DNA of 64,000 nt from Streptomyces smaragdinus (GCF_009604385.1 NZ_WEGJ01000025.1:33687-97686); one strand, 5' to 3'. Shown: positions 16,253-25,980, counted from the first letter of the stretch. The notes: generated by a model from the sequence alone, not told the origin. A program made the numbers and translations.

Positions 16253-18283
16253 ATGGCGAACCGTCTGACGACAGCGACCTCCCCGTACCTGCTGCAGCAC
16301 GCCGACGATCCGGTGGACTGGTGGGAGTGGAGCCCGGCGGCCTTCGACGAGGCGCGGCGGCTCGACAAGCCCGTCATGCTGAGCGTCGGTTACTCCAGCT
16401 GCCACTGGTGCCACGTCCTGCAGCGCGAGTCCTTCCGCGATCCGGCGACGGCCGATGAGCTGAACGCCGGGTTCGTGTCGGTGAAGGTCGACCGCGAGGA
16501 GCGGCCCGACGTCGACGCCGTGTACATGGAGGCCGTGCAGGCGGCGACCGGGCAGGGCGGCTGGCCGATGACGGTGTTCATGACGCCGGACGGGGAGCCG
16601 TTCTACTTCGGCACGTACTTCCCGCCCTCCCCCCGGCAGGGGATGCCGTCCTTCCGCCAGGTGATCGCGGGCGTACGGCAGGCGTGGTCGGGGCGGCGGG
16701 AGCAGGTCGGGGAGATGGCCTCGCGGATCACCCGGGATCTGGCGGACCGGTCGCTGGCCGTCGGCGGCGGGGCGGGCGTCCCCCAGGAGCGGGATCTGCA
16801 CGCCGCGCTGCTGGCGCTCACGCGGGAGTTCGACGCGGTACGGGGCGGGTTCGGCGGGGCGCCGAAGTTCCCGCCGTCGATGGTGCTGGAGTTCCTGCTG
16901 CGCCATCACGCCCGTACGGGGTCGGAGGGGGCACTGCAGATGGTGCAGGCCACCTGCGAGGCGATGGCCCGGGGCGGGATCTACGACCAGCTGGGCGGCG
17001 GGTTCGCGCGGTATTCGGTGGACGCGTCGTGGGTGGTCCCGCACTTCGAGAAGATGCTCTACGACAATGCCCTTTTGTGCCGGGTGTACGCCCATCTCTG
17101 GCGGGCCACCGGTTCGGAGATGGCGCGGCGGGTGGCCCTGGAGACCGCCGACTTCATGGTGCGCGAGCTGCGGACGGCGGAGGGCGGGCTGGCGTCCGCC
17201 CTCGACGCGGACAGCGACCGGGCGGACGGTTCGCACGCGGAGGGCGCGTTCTACGTGTGGACTCCGGCGGAGCTCCGTTCGGTGCTCGGGGCGGACGACG
17301 CGGAGCTCGCGATGCGGCACTACGGGGTGACGGCGGAGGGCACGTTCGAGGAGGGTGCGTCCGTCCTGCAGCTGCCCGACACCGCCCCGGCGGACGGCGA
17401 CCGGATCGCCTCCGTCCGGCGCCGGCTGTTCGAGGCGCGGGAGGAGCGGCCGCGCCCCCACCGGGACGACAAGGTGGTCGCCGCCTGGAACGGGCTGGCG
17501 ATCGCGGCGCTGGCGGAGACGGGCGCGTACTTCGGGCGGCCGGATCTGGTCGCGGCGGCGGTGGACGCGGCGGATCTGCTCGTACGGGTCCACATGCGCG
17601 CGGAGGACGGCCGCCTGTGCCGTACCTCGCGCGACGGGGCGGCCGGTGACAACGCCGGGGTGCTGGAGGACTACGCCGATGTGGCGGAGGGCTTCCTGGC
17701 GCTGACCGCCGTCACGGGCGAGGGAGTGTGGCTGGAGTTCGCGGGCCTGCTGCTGGACACCGTCCTGCGCCACTTCCGCGCCCCCGACGGCTCCCTGTAC
17801 GACACGGCGGACGACGCCGAGCGTCTGATCAGCCGCCCCCAGGACCCCACGGACAACGCCGCCCCCTCGGGCTGGACGGCGGCTGCGGCGGCCCTCCTGT
17901 CGTACGCGGCATACACGGGCTCCGCGCCCCACCGCGAGGCGGCGGAGGCGGCGCTGGGGGTGGTGAAGGCGCTGGCGGAGAAGGCGCCCCGGTTCATCGG
18001 CTGGGGTCTGGCCGCGGCGGAGGCCTCCCTCGACGGCCCGCGCGAGGTGGCGGTCGTCGGCCCGGCGGGCGATCCGGCGACGGCGACCCTGCACCGTACG
18101 GCCCTGCTGGCCACGGCTCCCGGCGCGGTGGTGGCGGTCGGCGCCCCGGGCGCCGGCGAGGGGGTCCCCCTCCTCGAGGACCGCCCCCTGCTGGACGGCG
18201 CCCCGGCGGCGTACGTGTGCCGGGGGTTCGTCTGCGCGCTGCCGACGGCGGATCCCGCGGTGCTGGCGGAGCAGCTGGGCTGA
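16253..18283 (+). CDS. DUF255 / spermatogenesis-associated-20-like thioredoxin domain protein
   Basis: A 676-residue cytoplasmic protein with the family start NRLTTATSPYLLQHADDPVDWWEW and the thioredoxin-like motif GYSSCHWCHVL (CxxC-like pair within SCHWCH). The C-terminal two thirds form an (alpha/alpha)6 barrel like that of glycosidases/epimerases (GGIYDQLGGGFARYSVDASWVVPHFEKMLYDNALL, ASALDADS). The family (YyaL in Bacillus) is universal but its reaction is unknown. Length matches the usual about 680. The chosen ATG is where homology begins; upstream in-frame codons have no support. Confidence 0.9.
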   Translation: MANRLTTATSPYLLQHADDPVDWWEWSPAAFDEARRLDKPVMLSVGYSSCHWCHVLQRESFRDPATADELNAGFVSVKVDREERPDVDAVYMEAVQAATGQGGWPMTVFMTPDGEPFYFGTYFPPSPRQGMPSFRQVIAGVRQAWSGRREQVGEMASRITRDLADRSLAVGGGAGVPQERDLHAALLALTREFDAVRGGFGGAPKFPPSMVLEFLLRHHARTGSEGALQMVQATCEAMARGGIYDQLGGGFARYSVDASWVVPHFEKMLYDNALLCRVYAHLWRATGSEMARRVALETADFMVRELRTAEGGLASALDADSDRADGSHAEGAFYVWTPAELRSVLGADDAELAMRHYGVTAEGTFEEGASVLQLPDTAPADGDRIASVRRRLFEAREERPRPHRDDKVVAAWNGLAIAALAETGAYFGRPDLVAAAVDAADLLVRVHMRAEDGRLCRTSRDGAAGDNAGVLEDYADVAEGFLALTAVTGEGVWLEFAGLLLDTVLRHFRAPDGSLYDTADDAERLISRPQDPTDNAAPSGWTAAAAALLSYAAYTGSAPHREAAEAALGVVKALAEKAPRFIGWGLAAAEASLDGPREVAVVGPAGDPATATLHRTALLATAPGAVVAVGAPGAGEGVPLLEDRPLLDGAPAAYVCRGFVCALPTADPAVLAEQLG

Positions 18284-18289
18284 GGCCCG

Positions 18290-18982
18290 TTACGCGTGCT
18301 GGTACGCGACCAGCGAGATCCCCACGTAATGCACCACGAACGCCGCCAGCGTGAAGCTGTGGAACACCTCGTGGAAGCCGAACCAGCGCGGCGACGGGTT
18401 GGGGCGCTTGAAGCCGTAGATGACCGCGCCCGCGCTGTAGAGGAGGCCGCCGACGATCACCAGGACCAGGACCGCGATGCCGCCCTGGCGCATGAAGTCG
18501 GGGAGGAAGAAGACCGCCGCCCAGCCCATCGCGATGTAGCACGGGGTGTAGAGCCAGCGCGGGGCGCCGACCCAGAAGACCCGGAACGCAATACCCGCGA
18601 GCGCCGCCGCCCAGATGAACCACAGCAGCGTGTCCCGCCGGCCGCCGTGCAGCAGCAGGATCGTGAACGGCGTGTACGTACCGGCGATGATCAGGAAGAT
18701 GTTCGCGTGGTCGAGGCGGCGCAGCACGCCGTTCACCCGGGGTGACCAGTTGCCGCGGTGGTAGAGCGCGCTCACCCCGAACAGCAGACAGGCCGTGAGC
18801 GTGTAGACGGCGCACGCGATACGTCCGCGCGGGCTCTCCGCAAGCGCGGTCAGCAGCACGCCCGAGCACAGGGCGGCCGGGAACATGCCGGCGTGGAGCC
18901 AGCCGCGCAGCTTGGGCTTGAGCGGCAGGGTCGGTTCGGCGGGGGCGGCAGGCGCCTCGGGCGGGGTGGCACTCACCCGCAT
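18290..18982 (-). CDS. Hemolysin III / PAQR family membrane protein (TrhA-like)
   Basis: A 230-residue integral membrane protein with seven predicted helices. It carries the PAQR signature: SALYHRGNWSP and DHANIFLIIAGTYTPF near the first helices, and HEVFHSFTLAAFVVHYVG at the end, whose Ser/His residues form the family's zinc site. Bacterial members influence membrane energetics and are called hemolysin III, although toxicity is not implied. I chose ATG 18982 (MRVSATPPEAP) because a palindrome sits just upstream; a longer in-frame start at 19036 would place that operator inside the gene. Confidence 0.88.
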   Translation of the reverse strand: MRVSATPPEAPAAPAEPTLPLKPKLRGWLHAGMFPAALCSGVLLTALAESPRGRIACAVYTLTACLLFGVSALYHRGNWSPRVNGVLRRLDHANIFLIIAGTYTPFTILLLHGGRRDTLLWFIWAAALAGIAFRVFWVGAPRWLYTPCYIAMGWAAVFFLPDFMRQGGIAVLVLVIVGGLLYSAGAVIYGFKRPNPSPRWFGFHEVFHSFTLAAFVVHYVGISLVAYQHA

Positions 18983-18988
18983 CACTCT

Positions 18989-19006
18989 ACCTACGGAACC
19001 GTAGGT
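18989..19006. promoter_or_regulatory. Perfect palindrome ACCTACGG-AA-CCGTAGGT
   Basis: Eight-bp arms around AA lie 7-24 bp upstream of the PAQR start codon, in the expected early leader or promoter. The shape (CTACGG-N2-CCGTAG) is typical of TetR-family operators in actinobacteria. No TetR gene is adjacent, so the regulator would act in trans. Confidence 0.55.
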
Positions 19007-19283
19007 TACGGGAGGCGTCCGCCGGTGGTCCTGCACACACTACGCCGCACCACGCCGTCCGCGGGGCGTCTCGTGGCACTCCTCACGTCTCATGGGGTGG
19101 ACAGTTCGTCTGAGCTAGCCCATTATCAAATGAGCGCACGGTCGGCACCGGGTGAGCTCAGATGAGCGGCAGCCGGGTCGCGGCCCCCAAGGGGCGGCAG
19201 CCTTGAAAAGCGGTTACACCTAGACGGACACCACAAGCACCACGTACCCGCCCATAACCCTCAACATGGAGCATCACGGACTC

Positions 19284-21116
19284 ATGACGCCCCTCACGTC
19301 CACCCCTTCTTCCGTCACCGACGCCCCGACGAAGCACGCCGGACTGATCTCCTGGGTCCAGGAGATCGCCGAGCTCACCCAGCCCGACCGGATCGTGTGG
19401 TGCGACGGTTCCGAGGCCGAGTACGAGCGCCTGGCCGAGGAGCTCGTCGCGAAGGGGACGTTCAAGAAGCTCGACCCCGTCAAGCGCCCCGGCTCGTACT
19501 ACGCCGCCTCCGACCCGTCCGACGTGGCGCGCGTCGAGAGCCGCACCTTCATCTGCTCGGAGCAGGAGGAGGACGCCGGCCCGACGAACAACTGGATGGC
19601 GCCGGCGGAGATGCGCGAGATCTTCTCCGGCGACAAGGGCGTGTTCCGCGGCTCCATGCGCGGCCGCACCATGTACGTCGTGCCCTTCTGCATGGGCCCC
19701 CTCGGCTCCCCGCTGTCCGCGCTGGGCGTCGAGATCACCGACTCGGCGTACGTCGCGGCCTCGATGCGCATCATGACCCGCATGGGGCAGCCCGTCCTGG
19801 ACGAGCTCGGCGACGACGGCTTCTTCGTCAAGGCGGTGCACAGCGTCGGCGCCCCGCTGGCCGAGGGCCAGAAGGACGTCTCCTGGCCGTGCAACGAGAC
19901 CAAGTACATCTCCCACTTCCCCGAGTCCCGCGAGATCTGGTCGTACGGCTCCGGCTACGGCGGCAACGCCCTGCTCGGCAAGAAGTGCTACGCCCTGCGC
20001 ATCGCCTCCGTGATGGCCCGCGACGAGGGCTGGCTGGCCGAGCACATGCTGATCCTCAAGCTGACCCCGCCGCAGGGCGAGCCGAAGTACGTGACCGCCG
20101 CGTTCCCGTCCGCCTGCGGCAAGACGAACCTCGCGATGCTGCAGCCGACGATCCCCGGCTGGACCGTCGAGACGATCGGCGACGACATCGCCTGGATGCG
20201 CTTCGGCGAGGACGGCCGGCTGTACGCGATCAACCCGGAGGCCGGGTTCTTCGGCGTCGCCCCCGGCACCGGCGAGGACACCAACGCCAACGCGATGAAG
20301 ACCCTCTGGGGCAACACCGTCTTCACCAACGTGGCGCTCACCGACGACGGCGACGTGTGGTGGGAGGGCATGACCGAGGAGCCGCCCGCGCACCTCACCG
20401 ACTGGAAGGGCAACGACTGGACGCCGGAGTCCTCGACCCCGGCCGCCCACCCCAACTCGCGGTTCGCGGTGCCGGCCGCGCAGTGCCCGACGATCGCGCC
20501 GGAGTGGGAGGACCCCAAGGGTGTGCCGATCTCGGCGATCCTCTTCGGTGGCCGGCGCGCCTCGGCCGTACCGCTGGTGACGGAGTCCCTGTCCTGGCAG
20601 CACGGCGTGTTCCTGGGTGCCAACGTGGCCTCCGAGAAGACCGCCGCCGCCGAGGGCAAGGTCGGTGAGCTGCGCCGCGACCCGTTCGCGATGCTGCCGT
20701 TCTGCGGCTACAACATGGGCGACTACATGGCCCACTGGATCAAGACTGGCGCGGACGCCGACCAGGCGAAGCTGCCGAAGATCTACTACGTGAACTGGTT
20801 CCGCAAGGACGACGCGGGCCGCTTCGTGTGGCCGGGCTTCGGCGAGAACAGCCGGGTGCTGAAGTGGATCGTCGACCGTCTGAACGGTGACGCCGAGGGC
20901 GTGCAGACGCCGATCGGTGTGCTGCCGGCGAAGAACGAGCTGGACACCGAGGGTCTGGAGCTGTCCGAGGCCGATCTGGACGTGCTGCTGTCCGTCGACC
21001 CGGAGGTGTGGCGCGAGGAGGCGGCGCTGATCCCCGAGCACTTCAACACGTTCGGCGACCACACGCCCGCGGCGCTGTGGGACGAGTACCGGGCGCTGGT
21101 GCGGCGCCTGGGCTGA
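19284..21116 (+). CDS. pckG: Phosphoenolpyruvate carboxykinase (GTP)
   Basis: A 610-residue cytosolic enzyme converting oxaloacetate plus GTP to phosphoenolpyruvate, the entry step of gluconeogenesis. Family landmarks are FICSEQEEDAGPTNNW, RTMYVVPFCMGP, the P-loop with catalytic cysteine FPSACGKTNLAML, the metal-binding ETIGDDIAWM, GFFGVAPGT and FGGRRASAVPLV. ATG 19284 has GGAG 12 nt upstream; an in-frame ATG at 19266 has no ribosome site but cannot be excluded. The 19037-19265 gap upstream holds only regulatory-length sequence without a gene. Confidence 0.96.
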   Translation: MTPLTSTPSSVTDAPTKHAGLISWVQEIAELTQPDRIVWCDGSEAEYERLAEELVAKGTFKKLDPVKRPGSYYAASDPSDVARVESRTFICSEQEEDAGPTNNWMAPAEMREIFSGDKGVFRGSMRGRTMYVVPFCMGPLGSPLSALGVEITDSAYVAASMRIMTRMGQPVLDELGDDGFFVKAVHSVGAPLAEGQKDVSWPCNETKYISHFPESREIWSYGSGYGGNALLGKKCYALRIASVMARDEGWLAEHMLILKLTPPQGEPKYVTAAFPSACGKTNLAMLQPTIPGWTVETIGDDIAWMRFGEDGRLYAINPEAGFFGVAPGTGEDTNANAMKTLWGNTVFTNVALTDDGDVWWEGMTEEPPAHLTDWKGNDWTPESSTPAAHPNSRFAVPAAQCPTIAPEWEDPKGVPISAILFGGRRASAVPLVTESLSWQHGVFLGANVASEKTAAAEGKVGELRRDPFAMLPFCGYNMGDYMAHWIKTGADADQAKLPKIYYVNWFRKDDAGRFVWPGFGENSRVLKWIVDRLNGDAEGVQTPIGVLPAKNELDTEGLELSEADLDVLLSVDPEVWREEAALIPEHFNTFGDHTPAALWDEYRALVRRLG

Positions 21117-21316
21117 CCCCACGGCTCATCGACCGGCCCCTGTCCCGGTGCGCGCACTCGCGCCGGGCGGGGGCTTCGCCGTACCCGAGCCGTATCCGCG
21201 CGCCGTTCCCGCACTACCCGCGTGCGCCCCGAGTTGTCCACAGGGGGATGCGAGACAGCTTGTCAGGCGGAAGACTTGATGCCGCAAGAGCGAGATCGGC
21301 TCAAGGGGGAATGCGC

Positions 21317-24300
21317 ATGCCGGGCACGGACGGGTCGGCACGGACGGATCAGCTGCGGGAGGAACACCGCGCGCAGGCCGAGCAGTTGCTCGAGCGTGCC
21401 GTGGACGAAGAGGTACGCAGATCGGGGGGCCGGACCGACAGGGCCGTGCTGCTGGGCAGGGCCCGGGCGGCGCTCGACGACATCGCGCGGGGCGCGGCGG
21501 AGGAGTACGGGGCGTATGTGCGCGCCCTGGAGGAGGCCGGCGCCGGCCGGCGGACGCTGGGCGAGCGGTTCAGCGGGGAGGCGCTGGGGCCGGCGGCGGC
21601 GGGCGTGATCGTGTCGGCCGGGGTGGCGCTGGTGGTCGCGGCGGACGCGGGCTCGCGGGCCGCGCTGTGGACGGGTGTGGCGACGGCTCTGGCCGGGGCG
21701 GTGGCGGTGCTGCTGCAGCGGCTGACGGTGCACTGGTGGTCGGGGGCCAGCCGGTCGGGGGCCAGCGGGCAGCCCGGGGGGCCGGAGCAGCTGCGGCTGC
21801 AGTGGCTGACGGCGCTGGAGCTGCGGGGGGTGCGGCCGTACGTGGACCAGCAGCGGATGCTGGCGGCGACCCGGCCCGGGCGCTCCGGGACCGGCGGCGG
21901 GATTCCCGCGCCGGCCAAGGGCGGTGCGGGCGGGGACCAGGAGGTGCGGCTGCGCGGCGGGGATCGCAGTCAGGCGGCCAAGCGGCGGGCGGTGCTGGAG
22001 CAGTCGTGGCGTCAGCTGCCGGACACCCGGGGGCCGTTCGCGGGGCGGCGGGCGGAGCTGGGGCGGATCGCGCAGTGGGTGCATCACGCGCGGGCGTCCG
22101 CGGAGACCAAGCCGACGGTGGTGGTGCTGCACGGCCCGCCCGGCTCGGGGCGGACGACGCTCGCGGTGCGGGCGGCGCAGGATCTGCGCGACCAGTTCCG
22201 GGGCGCGTGCGTGGTGGATCTGCGGGGGCACGCCCTGGGTGAGACGCCCACGCCGACGCGGGACGCGCTGCTGCATCTGCTGAACCGGCTGGGCGCGCCG
22301 CGCGAGCAGCTGCTGTTCCGGGAGCGGCCCGCCCAGGACGTGCAGCTGCGCCGGCTGGGCGAGCTGTACCACCAGCATCTGACGGACATCCCGGTGATCG
22401 TCGTGCTGGACAACGCCACGGACGCGGAGCAGGTGCGCGCGCTGATCCCGGAGCGGTCGGAGTCCCTCGTGCTGGTGACGGCGCAGGAGCCGATCGGGCT
22501 GCCGGAGCGGCTCGACGCCCGGGTGTATCAGCTGCCGGTGGGCGCGCTGGAGACGTCGGGGGCGGAGGAGCTGCTGCGGGAGGTCGCGCAGGAGAAGGAC
22601 GACGGTCCGTACGACGCGCAGTCCGCCGACGACGTCATCCGGCTGTGCGGGGCGCTGCCGCTGGCGCTGCGTGTCGCCGGCTCGTCGCTGGGGCCCCGCA
22701 GCATGGGCGCGCTGGCCGCGGACCTCGACGCGTACGGGCCGGTGGAGCCGGTGGAGCGGGCGCTGTGGCTGCGCTACGCCGACCAGCCCGAGCCCGGGCG
22801 GCGGCTGCTGCGGCGGCTGTCCCTGGCCGGCCGGACGAGCCTGGGCGCGGCGGCCGGCGCGGCGCTGCTGGGCACGGCGGAGGAGGAGGCGGGAGCGCAG
22901 CTGACGGCGCTGGCGCGGGCGGGCCTCATCGAGCACGTACGCGGCTCGCGCTACCGGCTGCACGACTCGGTGCGGCGCTTCGCGCAGGCGCGGCTGCTGG
23001 ACGAGGAGGACCCGGCGGAGCGGACGGCGGCGCAGGAGCGGCTGATCCGCAGCTACGCGGAGCTGGCGGACTCGGTGATCCGCCTGGTCGACGGCAAGAC
23101 GTCCACGCGGGCGGACCAGTTCGGGCAGCACGGGTTCGTGTCGCTGGACGCGGCGCTGCGCTGGCTGGACGACGAGACGAGCTTCATCACGGCGGCGCTG
23201 CGGCACGCGGAGGCCCCGCAGCAGGCCGACCAGGGCGCGGTGCTGCATCTGCTGGGCGCGCTCGCCGACTACTGCCTGCTGCGCGGCGACCTGTACCGGC
23301 TGGGTGAGCTGAACGAGCTGACGAAGGCCGCCGACCAGGGTCTGCTGGCGCGGTCGGTGCAGTGGCGCACGGGTGTGGCGGCGCGCCAGCTCGGTGAGCT
23401 GGACAAGTCGCGGACCACGCTGTCGTCGGTCGTCGATCTGTACCGGGAGGCCAGGCACGAGGCGGGAGCGGCGCGGGCGCTGCGGGACCTGGGGATCACG
23501 CTGCAGCAGCAGGGCAATCTGCCCGAGGCCCGGGCGCGGCTGCGGGAGGCGCTGGAGATGCAGCGGGACGACGAGCTGCGCGGGGACCGGGCGTGGACGC
23601 TGCACGCGCTGGCGGCCGTGGAGCGGGACCGGGCGGATCTGCCGGAGGCGCTGCGGCTGCTCACCGAGTCGCTGGGGCTGCACCGGGAGAGCGAGAGCGT
23701 GCACGGGGAGGCGTGGGCGCACTTCCAGCTGGGCCAGGTGCGGCTGCGGATGGGCGACGTCGGCGCCGCGCGCGAGGAGCTGGAGCTGGCGCTGGAGGGC
23801 TACCGGCGCACCCGGGACCCGCGCGGTGAGGCGTGGGCGCTGACCCAGCTGGCCCGGGCCCGGCTGGTGGGCGGCGATCCGGCGGCGGCCGTGGAGGGCC
23901 TGCGGTCGGCGCTGGCCCGGCACCGGGACAACGAGGACGCGCGCGGGGAGGCCTGGACGCTGTACTACCTGGGGCAGGCGCGCGAGGAGCGGGACGACTA
24001 CGAGGGGGCGGTGCGGGCGCTGGAGCGGGCCCGGACGATGTTCAGCCGGATGCGGGACGTGTACGGGCTGGCCTGCGCCCGGCATCACTCGGCGCGGGTG
24101 ACGCGGGACATGCGGGCGGAGCAGACGGGGTCGCTGCGCAACTCCGGTTTCGCGCGCCAGCTGCTGGACGACGCGCGCAAGGACTTCCAGCGGATCGGGG
24201 TGCCGCACGGGGAGGCGTGGTCGGCGCTGGAGCTGGCGGTGATCGACGCGGGCAACGGGCGCACGGCGCAGGCGCTGGGCCTGGCCGACCAGGCGGCGGC

Positions 24301-24613
24301 GCTGTTCTCGGGGTACGGCGACCGGCGGGGCGGGGCGTGGGCGCGGTTCCTGCGCTGCACGCTGCTGCCGTTCGCGTCGCCCGGCGGGTCGGAGGTCGGC
24401 AGCGCGGTGGCGCAGCAGGAGCTGGCGGAGCTGGCCGCGGAGTTCCCGTCGGGCGGCTCGGCCGGGGACGGGGCGCTGGAGGACTATGCCGAAACGTTCG
24501 CCCTGCTGCTGGAGCGCGGCGTGGAGCCGGAGACGGGCTGGCAGGCATGGCGCCTGGGCATGGTGCCCAAGCGCCGGTCCCGGGAGGTGATGGGGTCGGC
24601 CGTCCCGGCGTAG
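21317..24613 (+). CDS. Membrane-anchored STAND ATPase with C-terminal tetratricopeptide repeats
   Basis: A 1098-residue protein. A helical N-terminal region (1-90) is followed by two hydrophobic helices (about 91-110 and 115-135), a glycine-rich spacer, and an NB-ARC-like NTPase: Walker A GPPGSGRT (273-280) and Walker B VIVVLDN (about 360-366). A winged-helix-like segment around RYRLHDSVRRFAQARLL follows, then many TPR units from about 700 to 1000 (repeating GEAWTLxxLxxxxxxRxD). The layout resembles AfsR without its SARP DNA-binding domain, or NLR-type sensors. The ATG is 6 nt after GGGGGA; an ATG 6 nt earlier touches the ribosome site. Role unknown: signalling switch, scaffold or defence. 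Confidence 0.75.
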   Translation: MPGTDGSARTDQLREEHRAQAEQLLERAVDEEVRRSGGRTDRAVLLGRARAALDDIARGAAEEYGAYVRALEEAGAGRRTLGERFSGEALGPAAAGVIVSAGVALVVAADAGSRAALWTGVATALAGAVAVLLQRLTVHWWSGASRSGASGQPGGPEQLRLQWLTALELRGVRPYVDQQRMLAATRPGRSGTGGGIPAPAKGGAGGDQEVRLRGGDRSQAAKRRAVLEQSWRQLPDTRGPFAGRRAELGRIAQWVHHARASAETKPTVVVLHGPPGSGRTTLAVRAAQDLRDQFRGACVVDLRGHALGETPTPTRDALLHLLNRLGAPREQLLFRERPAQDVQLRRLGELYHQHLTDIPVIVVLDNATDAEQVRALIPERSESLVLVTAQEPIGLPERLDARVYQLPVGALETSGAEELLREVAQEKDDGPYDAQSADDVIRLCGALPLALRVAGSSLGPRSMGALAADLDAYGPVEPVERALWLRYADQPEPGRRLLRRLSLAGRTSLGAAAGAALLGTAEEEAGAQLTALARAGLIEHVRGSRYRLHDSVRRFAQARLLDEEDPAERTAAQERLIRSYAELADSVIRLVDGKTSTRADQFGQHGFVSLDAALRWLDDETSFITAALRHAEAPQQADQGAVLHLLGALADYCLLRGDLYRLGELNELTKAADQGLLARSVQWRTGVAARQLGELDKSRTTLSSVVDLYREARHEAGAARALRDLGITLQQQGNLPEARARLREALEMQRDDELRGDRAWTLHALAAVERDRADLPEALRLLTESLGLHRESESVHGEAWAHFQLGQVRLRMGDVGAAREELELALEGYRRTRDPRGEAWALTQLARARLVGGDPAAAVEGLRSALARHRDNEDARGEAWTLYYLGQAREERDDYEGAVRALERARTMFSRMRDVYGLACARHHSARVTRDMRAEQTGSLRNSGFARQLLDDARKDFQRIGVPHGEAWSALELAVIDAGNGRTAQALGLADQAAALFSGYGDRRGGAWARFLRCTLLPFASPGGSEVGSAVAQQELAELAAEFPSGGSAGDGALEDYAETFALLLERGVEPETGWQAWRLGMVPKRRSREVMGSAVPA

Positions 24614-24708
24614 CGGGCCGAGGGCGCGCCGTCCGGCGGGATCTGCTCAGCCCGCACCGGCCGGACCGCCCTGCCGCACCGGCGCCCGGTTCGCGACCTC
24701 GCCCGCAG

Positions 24709-24737
24709 GCGGGCCGGCGTCAGTCCCGCCGGCCCGC
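24709..24737. terminator. GC-rich hairpin between convergent genes
   Basis: GCGGGCCGGCG (24709-24719) pairs with CGCCGGCCCGC (24727-24737). It lies between the STAND gene and the convergent 82-residue gene and overlaps the latter's last codons. A bidirectional terminator role is likely. Confidence 0.5.
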
Positions 24738-24968
24738 GTCGGAGGACGCCGACGCGCCGCCGCGCGCCGCCGCCTCCTCGTCCGCGATCTCCTGCCGCTC
24801 CTCGAAGTCGACGCGCTTCATGTGCTTGTTCATGCTCTTCAGCAGCTGCCACACCGCGATCGCGAGCACCGCGAAGACGACGAAGCCCAGCAGGCCGGGA
24901 GTGACCTTGTCCTCGTCGAGCTCCATGGCCAGGGGAAGGAGCTCGACGGCAGCCAGATAACTGTTCAC
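24720..24968 (-). CDS. Small membrane protein downstream of mca
   Basis: An 82-residue protein. Residues about 23-43 form one membrane helix (LLGFVVFAVLAIAVWQLL), followed by a charged tail with KSMNKHMKRVDFEERQE. It begins 4 nt after the mca stop, so it is co-transcribed with mca; the pairing is conserved in Streptomyces as far as I recall. Function unknown; possibly tied to mycothiol detoxification or the export of mercapturic acids. Confidence 0.7.
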   Translation of the reverse strand: MNSYLAAVELLPLAMELDEDKVTPGLLGFVVFAVLAIAVWQLLKSMNKHMKRVDFEERQEIADEEAAARGGASASSDAGRRD

Positions 24969-24972
24969 GGAA

Positions 24973-25845
24973 TCAATTGTCGCGGATACCCGCGAAGAGG
25001 TCGGACTCGGGGAGGGAGGTCTCGACGAGAGACTTCGCCAGCTCGTACTCCTCCGTGGGCCAGATCTCGGCCTGGACCTCCAGCGGGATCCGGAACCACG
25101 GGCCGTCCGGGTCGATCTGCGTGGCGTGCGCGATCAGCGCCTTGTCGCGGACGGCGAAGAAGTCCGCGCACGGCACGTACGTCGTGATCTCGCGCTCCGT
25201 GCGCACCGTGTCCTTCCAGCGCTCCAGCCACTCCCCGTACGGGGACTCCAGCCCGCGCTCGATCATCGCCAGATGCAGGGCCTCGGTGCGGGGGCGGTTG
25301 AAGCCCTGGTTGTAGTAGAGCTTCTGCGGCTGCCAGGGCTCGCCCGCCTCCGGGTACTTCGCCGCGTCGCCGGCGGCCTCGAAGGCCACCATGCTGATCT
25401 TGTGGGTCATGATGTGGTCGGGGTGGGGATACCCGCCGTTCTCGTCGTACGTGGTGATCACGTGCGGCCGGAACTCCCGGATGAGCTTCACCAGCTCCCC
25501 CGCGGCCACGTCCACGTCCTGCAGCGCGAAGCAGCCCTCGGGCAGCGGCGGCAGCGGGTCGCCCTCGGGCAGCCCCGAGTCCACGAAGCCCAGCCAGGAC
25601 TGCCCGACCCCGAGGATCTCGCGCGCCTCGGCCATCTCCTGGCGGCGCACCTCGTGGATGTTCTCCTCGATGTACGTGTCGCCCTGGAGCTTGGGGTTGA
25701 GGATCGAGCCGCGCTCTCCCCCCGTACAGGTGGCGACGAGGACGTCGACGCCCTCGGACACGTACTTGGCCATGGTGGCCGCGCCCTTGCTCGACTCGTC
25801 GTCGGGGTGGGCGTGGACGGCCATCAGTCGCAGTTGCTCAGTCAA
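24973..25845 (-). CDS. mca: Mycothiol S-conjugate amidase Mca
   Basis: A 290-residue zinc hydrolase that cleaves mycothiol S-conjugates to mercapturic acids and glucosaminyl-inositol, part of detoxification. The PIG-L/LmbE signature HAHPDDE and the later YPHPDHIMTH supply the zinc ligands; GGERGSILNPKLQG and the C-terminal FAGIRDN are typical of Mca. The start is TTG 25845 with GAGGA 7 nt upstream, giving a protein matching the family start (TEQLRLMAVHAHPDDE); in-frame sequence further upstream is not conserved. Confidence 0.95.
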   Translation of the reverse strand: MTEQLRLMAVHAHPDDESSKGAATMAKYVSEGVDVLVATCTGGERGSILNPKLQGDTYIEENIHEVRRQEMAEAREILGVGQSWLGFVDSGLPEGDPLPPLPEGCFALQDVDVAAGELVKLIREFRPHVITTYDENGGYPHPDHIMTHKISMVAFEAAGDAAKYPEAGEPWQPQKLYYNQGFNRPRTEALHLAMIERGLESPYGEWLERWKDTVRTEREITTYVPCADFFAVRDKALIAHATQIDPDGPWFRIPLEVQAEIWPTEEYELAKSLVETSLPESDLFAGIRDN

Positions 25846-25980
25846 GATCCGGTCCTCGAACGTGTGGGTCCAGCGTGGGCAGCCAGGTCGCTCCGGAAGA
25901 AGAGCGGCTTCTATAGTGACGGAAAGGACTGACAATTCATTCCGCGCCCCCGCCCGCCCGGCACACGAAGGATCGGCCGC

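Noticed and set aside
14369..18094. 1241-codon open frame on the minus strand
   Set aside because: Antisense to the VWA lipoprotein and DUF255 genes; no domain, Arg/His/Gly-rich composition.
19037..19283. A possible gene before the PEP carboxykinase
   Set aside because: No frame with credible codon use or ribosome site; only promoter-length DNA.
21263..24208. Long minus-strand frame opposite the STAND gene
   Set aside because: Arg/Gln/Pro-rich shadow of the GC-biased third codon positions of the STAND gene.
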